Shown in pieces: positions 56,083 to 64,000 of a DNA stretch of 64,000 nt (its first letter is position 1; each line of letters opens with the position of its first letter). A program made the position numbers and the translations under genes. The notes beneath the pieces are model-generated. The model was given only the letters and a program-made list of their open reading frames with translations, was not told where the DNA came from and ran no database searches. Source of the stretch: Dromiciops gliroides (taxonomy: Eukaryota > Chordata > Mammalia > Microbiotheria > Microbiotheriidae); NCBI RefSeq assembly GCF_019393635.1, contig NC_057866.1, positions 3,870,223 through 3,934,222 on the forward strand, read 5' to 3'.

Positions 56083-56842
56083 ATCAGGGACTTTTCCTGA
56101 GATTTACTTCCTTCCCCCTTCTCAGGAGTTAGACCCTTCTCTTCCCCACCCCCTCTCTCTAGGGGGCTCCTAGGTGGTATCACATTGCACAAAGGTATGA
56201 ACTGTTAATATGAATATATGAATCACCTGGATTTGATGGAGATGCCTTATTATCTAAAAGTATTGTTTTTTATGAAACCCTGGGTTAATAGGAGCAAAAT
56301 GTCCTTCAACTGAACTCCAAACTGAACCCAGATAGTCAGCTGATAAAATTCCCTGCCTGGTAACTTCTTTTCCTTAAGGATAGCAAGTCCCTATCTTATA
56401 GGGACATCTTGGCATCCTCATCTTTGCCAAACCCTTTTTTGGAATCCTGTAATCTTGTCATGATACTTAGGTATTTCCTTCACACTTGTTATAACTGAAG
56501 TTGTTAAATTGCCTTTGCTCCCATATCAGACTATTGAAAGTGATAACACTTTGTAACCCATGGACAAAAAAAACCTTTTATACCCTCAGAAAGAGGGAGT
56601 CCCTGAGCCCTTTTGGGAAGGATCTCCAACATGATCATGTTATATTTCTTCTTGAGAAAAATAAATTATGAGGGATGTTAAAAGGTAAAACTTTATATTA
56701 CTACATGGGAAGATGATACTTCTAACTCATAAGAACTTTCTCAGTATTAGGGTAGCTGAAAGGAATAAATTTAGGCAGAGAGAATAGGTGGGAATTGATT
56801 ATGGAGGAATGACATCTGTAAAGCATTTAATTTTTTTAATCA
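56083..56842. other. Upstream flank of the MRGPR remnant
   Basis: The first ~100 bp match the sequence upstream of copies 1 and 2 (GAGATTTACTTCCTTCCCCC). From about 56190 onward nothing is recognised. Confidence 0.4.
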
Positions 56843-57362
56843 TTTTTTTTTGTGGGGCTGTTATGGTTGGGTGGCATGCCTGGAGTTGAGTAGTGTAATG
56901 ATTGGAATGACGCCACCTGCTGGAGACTTACTGTAGAAGAGTTCTGCCCATGAAGTGAAGGTCTTTGAGGGCAAGACCAGGAGTCTTTTCTTTAGTGTCA
57001 GGAAGTGAAGCGGGCTAGTGGGAGGAAGAAGGAAGAGACTGGCGCTCGGTCTGACTCTCTTTCCTTTGGACTCTGGTGGAGAGCAGAGCTAGAAATGTGC
57101 TCTCCCTTTAATAGATAGGAATCTAGGCCTTTCCCTCTCTCTTTACCAAATTCTTATTCTCCTTAATAAATGCTTAAAAGTCTAACTCTTGCTAAAGCTT
57201 ATAATTTATTGGCGACCACTCATTAGATATTTTAGACAGTTCAGCTAGAATTTTAGCCCTTAACAGTAGTGAGTGAGTGTTTTATGTCTGAGGCCAAACT
57301 TGGGCTCAGGTCCTCCTGGGTCCAGGGTGGGTGCTTTGTCCACTGTGTCACCTAGCTGCCCC
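56843..57362 (-). mobile_element. WSINE1-type SINE, antisense, split by an LTR
   Basis: Left part 56843-56893 and right part 57270-57362 (GTCTGAGGCCAAACTTGGGC to CACCTAGCTGCCCC) are one diverged SINE with a solo LTR in the middle. Confidence 0.75.
56894..57265 (+). mobile_element. Solo LTR inserted in a SINE (372 bp)
   Basis: TGTAATGATTGG to CCCTTAACA, with the 4-bp duplication GTAG at 56890-56893 and 57266-57269. A CCTTAATAAATGC poly(A) signal lies near 57162. Same family as the antisense LTRs at 22660, 23761 and 27555. Confidence 0.85.
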
Positions 57363-57379
57363 ATGATGACATCTTTAGG

Positions 57380-57960
57380 GTAAAATTGAGGAGTGAGAGG
57401 ATTGTACTGGGGGAGATAGAAGGAGAGAGGTAGAATGGGATGAAATCCCACATGAAAGAAGCAGGAAAGGGCTTATGGAGTAGGGAGAAATAAGGGGGAG
57501 GAGTGGGGGCAGTGAATGAACCTTACACTCATCAGAATTGGCTCAAAGACCTTAATCTCATCAGAGTTGGCTCAAGGAGGGAGTAATATACACACTCAAT
57601 TGGGTGGATTAATCTATCTAACCCTGCAGGAAAGTAGGAGGGAATAAGGAGGGAGGGGTAAAAGAAAGTGGGGAGATTAGGGAAAGGGGCAGTCAGAAAC
57701 AAAACACTTTTGAGGAGGGATAGGGTGAAAGAAGATAGAAAATGGAGTAAATATCATGGGGAGGGAATAGGATAGAGGGAACACGTTAACAATAGTGACT
57801 GTGAAAAAGTTTTGAAGCAGAGGCAAGAGTAATGTAAGATGATGATGATTGATGGATTGATGAAGATGACAATTGATTGATGATGATTTGTTGATGATAA
57901 TGAGGATTAATTGCTGAAGATGGGGATTGACTGATGATGACAAAACATTTGGTACTTACT
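57380..57960 (+). mobile_element. L1 inter-ORF region fragment
   Basis: AG-rich sequence with TTGGCTCAAAGACC, GAAACAAAACACTT and TAACAATAGTGACTGTGA parallels 63.39-63.86 kb, the spacer between L1 ORF1 and ORF2. It ends in a GATGATTGAT-type repeat (57838-57930). Confidence 0.6.
57838..57945 (+). repeat. Degenerate GATGATTGATG microsatellite
   Basis: About 100 nt of GATGATGATTGATGGATTGATG-like units, each short block slightly altered. Confidence 0.7.
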
Positions 57961-58079
57961 TTGCTGGGCTATTGTGAAGAAAATTCTTTGTCAGGTACTA
58001 TATAAATGTTATCTATTACTGTTGTTGCAATCATCAACCTCAGGGGTTTATTGTAAGGAAATCTCTCTTTAAAGTACTA

Positions 58080-58575
58080 TATAAATGTAGTTTACTATGA
58101 AAAAAATGATGAGAAGGATGCTATCAGAAAAACCTGGTAAGACTTACATGAGCTGATGCAACATGAAATGTACTGTATACAAAATAACAGCAATACTACA
58201 AGATGATCTGCTGTCAATGACTTAGTTATTTTCAGCAATGCAATGATCCCAGATAACTCTGAAGTTCTTATGAAAAATGTGGTCCATCTACAGAGAGAGA
58301 ACTGATGGTGTATGAATACAGATGCATAATTTTTTTGTTAGTTCCTTTATCTGAAGTTTTGTTTTTGTCTGTTTTCTTTCACAACCTGGCTAATGTGGAA
58401 ATATTTTGCATGACTGCTTATGTGTAGCTTATATTGAATTGCTTGAGTACTTGGGGGGTGGGGAGGGAGGGTGGAAGAGAATTTCAAACACAAAGTCTTA
58501 AAAAAATTTGATGTCAAAATTTGTATTTACATGTAATTTGGGAAAATAAAATTCTAAAATGAAAAACAAATTGAA
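58080..58575 (+). mobile_element. L1 LINE 3' end and 3' UTR
   Basis: GAAAAACCTGGTAAGACTTA, CAGCAATGCAATGATCCCAG, TTTGCATGACTGCTTATGTG and a terminal AATAAAATTCTAAAATG. Confidence 0.8.
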
Positions 58576-60140
58576 AAAATAAAAAAAGAAATTATTCTTA
58601 AGAGGAGGAGTTCATAGGCATCATTAGATTAAGAAAATATTAATAACACAAATATGCATATAACTATATTCATATGTAAACATGTCAATGTACTTAGGTC
58701 AACACATAACTATAGTACTGTTATTTATATATACATATGTAGGTGCACATATGTATACATCTATCTATTACTGAATATGTGCATTCTTGTCCATGGGCAC
58801 CTGCCTCTATCACCATCTCTCCTGCAGGCAAGCAGAGATAAGGATGCTAGGGGAGTCATAACCAACTGCAGAAACTGACATGTGTCCTCTCACTCTCTTT
58901 AGGGTGTCTGGTCTTGTCCTTAGCTTTCTTTTCTTTGCAACATCATCTTTAGGCAGGGATCCCCAGTAACAGAGAGATGGGGTGACTGTTCCCCAGTCAT
59001 TTGAGATCCACACTATATTCTTGGGGAATATGCTTACAAGGTGCATCATGGAACAGTTTTTAATAGAGTAGTGTGCTTGATCCCAGAGGAGATTTGGCTT
59101 TGAATCCTTCCCCAACACTGCATTTCTGGGTGACTTTGGGCATCCAGTCACTTTCCTTGCCTTAGCCTCAGTTTACTCTTCAGTCAGTGGAGGTGCATCC
59201 ACCAAGAAGTATTTTGTGAAACACCTACTAAGAGTCAAGAATTTTGCTAGTTGCTGGGGATAAGCAGCTTCTTCTCTCAAAGAGCTTACAGTAGAGTTGG
59301 GGATAGTGAAAACATGTATATTGATATGTCTAGGACAATGTCTATCTAGGCTATAAATATGTGTGATTTGTGTAAATATTTAGACATGATTCAAATGTCT
59401 AGCATGGACAGATATGATCTGAGGTCAAGTCCATGCCAGAAGAGAGGAAAAGTTGGGCCATCCTGCCTGTACTTAAAAAAACCAATAGGAATAGTGACTA
59501 GCAGGTAAGTTGTTTATCTAAGCAAAAGCCAATAGAACTCAGAGAAGTTCTACAGATGAGAATATTCCAGAGAATGGCTTAGAGTCAGTGAGCTCTTTGT
59601 TTCAGAGTGAGATTGGATCTCAGTTGCGATCAGGAGATGGAATTCTCTCGCCCAGGGGAAATAAATTCTTAGCAGGCTCTAGGACTGTGAGCCTTGGGAT
59701 TCAAGGGGCGTGGTGAGCTAGACTTTCACATCAGTTTAAAGCTAGAAGGGCTGAGTGTGCCCTCAATTTCTGTCTTTAACCACCCTCCTGGGGGTTCTCT
59801 CTTGACCTGTTTCCAGTCCCTCAAGTCTATTCCTTGTAGTAGGTGTGAAACATCCTGGTCAGCATTCTCTCATCAATTGAGGGCCAGGCCTCTCTTTCAA
59901 TATAGTGCACACAGCACACAACAGAGACCTATCTTTTGGGGTACTGCTTAAGGGGGTCTTATGTTGAAACTGGGTAAAAGGCCACATTGGGGTGGAAGGC
60001 AGGAGGAATTGGAGGATGACTTAAGTAGTCAAGGTTTGCTTGAACCGAGCCTTAAAGGACATGAGGGATTCAGAGGGATGGAGCTGGGGAGGGAGTGGGA
60101 GTGCATTCTGGGGATGGGGGACATCCAGTGCAATTCACAG
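58576..60140. other. Non-coding right flank of unit 3
   Basis: Matches unit 1 (17.16-19.18 kb, minus a SINE) and unit 2 (42.87-44.14 kb). No protein-level conservation in the short open frames. Confidence 0.55.
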
Positions 60141-60144
60141 ATAG

Positions 60145-60146
<2 letters not shown>

Positions 60147-60209
<63 letters not shown>

Positions 60210-60210
60210 G
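60147..60210 (+). repeat. (TG)n(AG)n compound microsatellite
   Basis: About 36 nt of TG followed by about 28 nt of AG. The equivalent place in unit 1 is a longer purine-only tract. Confidence 0.95.
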
Positions 60211-60234
60211 AGGGAAAGGGAGAGAAGGGAAAGG

Positions 60235-60490
60235 GAATAAATATCGACATAGTGCTTCCTATGTGCTAGGCACTGTGCTAAATATCTCCCAATTATTATT
60301 CCATTTGATCCTCACCACAGCCTTGTGAGGTAGATGCAGTTACTATCACTAATTTACAGTGGAGTCAATTGAAGCCGGGAGGGTTTTAGTGACTTGCCCA
60401 GAATTACCTAGCTAGGATCTGAGGTTGGATTGGATTCAGGTCTTTTGGACACTAGGCCAGTAGTCAATTCACTGTACCACCTAGCTGCCT
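60235..60490 (-). mobile_element. CORE-SINE / MIR-type element
   Basis: GTGCTTCCTATGTGCTAGGC, TTTGATCCTCACCACAGCCT, TTTTAGTGACTTGCCCAGAA and ACCACCTAGCTGCC. Longer than the unit 1 copy. Confidence 0.65.
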
Positions 60491-60844
60491 AGATAGCTAG
60501 ATAGATCTAGAAAGTATCCTGTTTCATGAAACAGTGAGACATAGGGATGTATGCCCCTCACTTCTTCTCCAAGACATAAACGAAGCCTTTTTGCTTGAAC
60601 AAAATGCCTCATCAAAAGCAATCTGGAATTATTCCCCAAGAGTTATTAAACTACCTATGTATACCCTTTGACCAAGCAATACTACTACTTGGTTTATTTC
60701 CAAAGATGATAAGGGAAAATAGACAAGAAAATATATATTCTATAATGTTTATATCAGCTCTCTTTGTGGTGGCAAAGAATTGTAAATTTCAGGGATGCCC
60801 ATCAACTGTGGAACGGCTGAACAAGTTAAGATATATGATTGTGA

Positions 60845-60972
60845 GGGGCAGCTAGGTGGCGCAGTGGATAGAGCACCAGCCCTGGATTCAGGAGGACCTG
60901 AGTTCAAATTGGGCTCAGACACTTGACACTTACTAGCTGTGTGACTCTGGGCAAGTCACTTAACCCCAATTG

Positions 60973-61013
<41 letters not shown>

Positions 61014-61017
61014 GGAT
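60845..61017 (+). mobile_element. WSINE1-type SINE with a (CA)n tail
   Basis: GGGGCAGCTAGGTGGCGCAG start. The tail is about 17 CA units instead of poly(A). TATGATTGTGA is repeated on both sides. Confidence 0.92.
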
Positions 61018-61085
61018 GTATGATTGTGATTGAATACCACTGTGCTATAAGAATGCTAAGCTCAATGATTTTAGAAAATGATGGA

Positions 61086-61251
61086 GGGCAGCTAGATGGT
61101 GCAGTGGTAAAGCACAGGCCCTGGATTCAGGAGTACCTGAGTTCAAATCTGGCCTCAGACACTTGACACCTATTAGCTGTGTGACCCTGGGCAAGTCACT
61201 TAACCCTCATTGCCCTGCCAAAAAAAACAACAAAAAAACAACAACAAAAAA
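61086..61251 (+). mobile_element. WSINE1-type SINE
   Basis: GGGCAGCTAGATGGTGCAGT start and A-rich tail with CAA units. AGAAAATGATGGA is repeated on both sides. Confidence 0.92.
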
Positions 61252-61472
61252 AGAAAATGATGGAAAGACTTGCATGAAATAATGAAGAGTGAGATGAGCA
61301 GAACCAAGAGAATATTGTATATAGTAATAGCAAATAGTTTTAAGAATAATTTTGAGTGAATAAGTTATGTTGAGTATTATAAATACCCAGATTAAGTATA
61401 AAAACATATGAAGAAAGATGCTATCTGCATCCAGAGAAAGTACTGATAAATAGAAGTATGTATAGAATAATT

Positions 61473-61475
<3 letters not shown>

Positions 61476-61521
<46 letters not shown>
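61476..61521 (+). repeat. (CA)n microsatellite
   Basis: About 22 uninterrupted CA units, followed by TATATA. Confidence 0.97.
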
Positions 61522-61527
<6 letters not shown>

Positions 61528-61699
61528 CCTATTTGTGTCTAATGGCCATCTCTAGGTCAGGGGAGAGGAAGGAAGAAAAAAATTACACAATAATTTTGTT
61601 GAATATTTGGAAGATTTGCAGTTTTATGTATGATAATTTTTATAGTACTATATTATGAAAATCCTTGTTTTATTGTATAAATTAAAAGTGAAAAGAAAA

Positions 61700-62375
61700 C
61701 TAAAAAGCCTTGTCCAGACTGAGATTTTGCCCAAGATCCCTTTCCTGGAGCTAATTAATTACCCTGAGGATGACTTAGCATAATGGCAAGGAGATTTTTC
61801 AACTCTAAGTATGCATTAAATGGAAATGAGAGGCCTCTCTGGCTTCCTTGACCCAAGCCCTTATTCACCATTTAGAGGCACAGAGAGGTGTAACCCACAA
61901 TGAATGACTCTTCTGTCTGTAGAAGGCTCCAACTCAAACTTGGCAATTTGCCATAATTTTTTTTCTCTGGTATGGCCTTCCTGGGACTGGATCTGTGTCA
62001 GGGTGACTGTGGGGTTGGGCTCGACTCCTGTATTAGCACAGCAGCTCCCTCCTTCTGACCTTCCAAGCCATTCTTGGTTAGAAGATGATTTTAGCACATT
62101 TTTCTATGAGTTTTGCTGCTCTGGGCATTTTCCTATGGCATTATTTGGATGTTTTTTGGCGTGATTGTGTCATGAGTCCAGGAGCTCACTTGAGATGACT
62201 TCTTTAACATGGTCATTGCAACCAAGGTGATGAGGAAGGTGAAGGGCATTGGGTCTTACCATATCAGGATTATTTGAAGAAACTGTGTGGTGGCCATATT
62301 TTGAACTTTTCTTGCTGACTCTTGGTCTGACGCTCTATCTAATGTGCCACCTAGCTGTCCATGTTGTTCTGATCC
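61700..62375. other. Right end of unit 3 and spacer
   Basis: 61.74-61.97 kb matches 20.38-20.64 kb. The rest is not recognised, except a SINE head remnant at about 62315-62362 (GTGCCACCTAGCTGTCC, antisense). Confidence 0.4.
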
Positions 62376-62379
62376 AAAC

Positions 62380-64000
62380 CCAAGTGAGGAACTTATTAAA
62401 AACGCAATTGGCAAAATGGTAAAGGATGTGAAAAAGCTGGCTGGGGAAAATAATTCCTTAAGAATCAGAATTGGACAGATGGAAGCTAATGACTCAATGA
62501 GACAATAGGAAGAAGTAAAGCAGAATCAAAAGAATATAAAAGTAGAAGAAAATGTAAAATATCTCTTCAGGAAAACAACAAACCTGGAAAATAGATCCAT
62601 GAGGGACAACCTAAAAATAATTGGATTACCTGAGGATTATGATCAAAACAAAGAGCCTAGACTACTTATTTCATGACATTATCAAGAAGAACTGCCCCAA
62701 CCAGAGGAAAATAATCATCATTAAAAGAATCGACTGATCACCTCCTGAACGAGTTCCCAAAATGAAAACTCCAAGGAATATCATAACTAAATTCCAAAAT
62801 TATCAATTAAAGGAGAAAATACTGCAAGCAGTCAGAAAGAAACAATTTAAACATCAAGGAACAACAATCAGAATTACACAGGACCTGGTAACTTCAACAT
62901 TAAAGGATTGAAGGGCTTGGAATATGATATTCCAGAGGGCAAAGGAACTGAGATTACAACCAAGAATGTACTACTCGGTAAAATTATGTATAATATCTCA
63001 GGGGAAAAGATGGGCATTCAATGAAATAGGGGACTTTAAAACTTTCCTAATGAAAAGCCCAGAAGTGAACAGAAAATTCAATCTACAAATACAAGACTCA
63101 AGAGATGCATGAAAAGGTAATACAGGGGAAAACCAAAAACATATTCAATAAGGTTAAAATGTTTATATCCCTACACAGAAAGAAGATACTTGTAACTCTT
63201 TCTCTCTCTCTTTTTACAGAGCAATGAGGGTTAAGTGAGTTGCCCAGGGTCAGACAGCTAGTAAGTGTCAAGTGTCTGAGGCTGATACATGTGACTCTTG
63301 AGAACTGTATCTTTATTAAGGCAGATAGAAGGAGTACACACAGATAGGTATGGGTATAAGCTGATTCTGATGTGATGATGTTAAAAAAAAACTTAGGGGG
63401 TAACAAAAAGGATTATACTGGGAGAAGAGGAAAGGGAAGGCAGGCAGAATGGGGAAAACTCACATCAGATTAAGAGGCACAAAAGACCTATTACAACAGA
63501 GGGGGAAAAGGAGGGTTGAACATTGTGTAGACCTTATTTTTATCTGATTTGGCTCAAAGAAGGAATAACATAGACAGTTGGGTATAGAATTTTAGCTTAC
63601 TCTATAGGGAAGTAAAAGGGGAAAGGGAAAATAAAAGGATGAGGTGCTGATAGAAAGGAAGGTAAAACTAGGAGGTGAAAGGGGAAAGGGCAAAAAAGAG
63701 GTAAGACTGATAGAAGGGAAGGTAGACTGAGGGAGGTGGTGGCCAGAAACAAAACACTGGTGAGAAGGAACAGGGGGAAAGGAAGGAGAAAAGTATAAAC
63801 AAGGGGAAAAATAGGATGCTGGGAAATACAGTTAGTAATCATAACTGTGAATGTGAATGGGATGAACTCTACTATAAAACAGAAGCAGATAGCAGAGTAG
63901 AATAAAAAACAGAATTCTACAATATGTTGTTCACATTTGAAGCAGAGAGATATATACAGAGTAAAGGTAAAAGGCTGGAACAGAATATATTACACTTCAG
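62380..64000 (+). mobile_element. L1 LINE, ORF1 to start of ORF2, runs off the window
   Basis: ORF1 peptides are visible near 62.58-62.63 kb (NRSMRDNLKIIGLPEDY) and 62.92-63.11 kb. An AG-rich spacer fills 63.12-63.86 kb, with a truncated SINE inside. The first ORF2 endonuclease bases follow from about 63.87 kb (ACAATATGTTGTTCACA). ORF1 carries stops, so this copy is probably inactive. Confidence 0.8.
63210..63284 (-). mobile_element. Truncated WSINE1-type SINE, antisense
   Basis: GCAATGAGGGTTAAGTGAGT to GTGTCTGAGGCTGA only; the 5' half of the SINE is missing. Confidence 0.8.

Larger units (their letters stand above)
60600..61690 (+). mobile_element. L1 LINE 3' end with two SINEs
   Basis: TACCCTTTGACCAAGCAATA, CATGAAATAATGAAGAGTGA and ATCCAGAGAAAGTACTGATA, then a CA microsatellite and the 3' UTR. 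Same insertion as 19515-20360 in unit 1, but with different SINEs. Confidence 0.8.
47620..61970. repeat. Tandem unit 3 (older, degraded) of the MRGPR segmental duplication
   Basis: Recognisable homology to units 1 and 2 occurs in order: 47.6-48.15, 50.05-51.97, 51.99-52.79, the L1 ORF2 fragment, 55.35-56.2 (3' flank and receptor remnant) and 58.59-61.97 kb. Divergence from units 1 and 2 is plainly higher than between those two. The ~2.6 kb upstream of the receptor that units 1 and 2 share (14.2-16.8 kb) was not recognised here. Confidence 0.75.

Noticed and set aside
55940-56200. Possible third functional receptor
   Set aside because: Only about 25 codons of the receptor remain; all seven membrane segments are missing.
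61476-61521. Regular short repeats considered as a CRISPR array
   Set aside because: Simple dinucleotide repeats in a vertebrate genome, with no repeat-spacer structure.
1-64000. A novel defence, toxin or biosynthetic system
   Set aside because: Nothing in the window supports one. The content is a vertebrate receptor array embedded in transposable elements.

Overview
The window looks like nuclear DNA of an Australidelphian marsupial. About 28 copies of one tRNA-derived SINE are scattered through it. They begin near GGGGCAGCTAGGTGGCGCAG, carry a Pol III B-box near GAGTTCAAATCC and end near CAAGTCACTTAACCCCAATTG. I recall this structure as the Australian-marsupial WSINE1 type, without the extra 3' domain I associate with the opossum relative. 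The rest is mostly marsupial L1 fragments, RTE/BovB-like LINE, MIR/CORE-SINE relics and solo LTRs. The species cannot be fixed by reading alone.

The only intact protein-coding genes I can support are two closely related receptors of the Mas-related GPCR (MRGPR) family, both on the minus strand (13038-13988 and 39104-40054, 316 residues each). Each is a single coding exon with a strong Kozak start, a clear splice acceptor 45 nt upstream and an AATAAA just past the stop. A third locus (about 55925-56011) keeps only the first ~25 codons and the splice acceptor. The rest of the coding sequence was lost in a deletion of about 1.8 kb.

The three loci sit in three tandem units of roughly 15 kb: unit 1 about 5.8-20.6 kb, unit 2 about 29.2-44.1 kb, unit 3 about 47.6-62.0 kb. 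Units 1 and 2 are near-identical around the receptor (about 98% in the CDS, about 99% by eye over the 2.6 kb upstream). Unit 3 is clearly older. All three carry the same L1 ORF2 fragment downstream of the receptor, so that L1 predates the duplications. Many SINEs and one solo LTR are present in only one of units 1 and 2, so they inserted after that split.

Region by region: 0-5.8 kb is L1 pieces, a 595-bp solo LTR and a probable second LTR. 5.8-20.6 kb is unit 1. 20.6-29.2 kb is a spacer of L1, RTE and an LTR family with part of an old provirus. 29.2-44.1 kb is unit 2, including an ERV 3' end, a nested LTR and the second receptor. 44.1-47.6 kb is a spacer. 47.6-62.0 kb is unit 3 with the receptor remnant. 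62.0-64.0 kb is the 5' half of an L1 that runs off the window.

The most notable signal is in the two receptors. They differ at only 11 residues, and 6 of these fall within 15 residues at the TM4 / extracellular loop 2 / TM5 junction, making that loop markedly more basic in the second copy.
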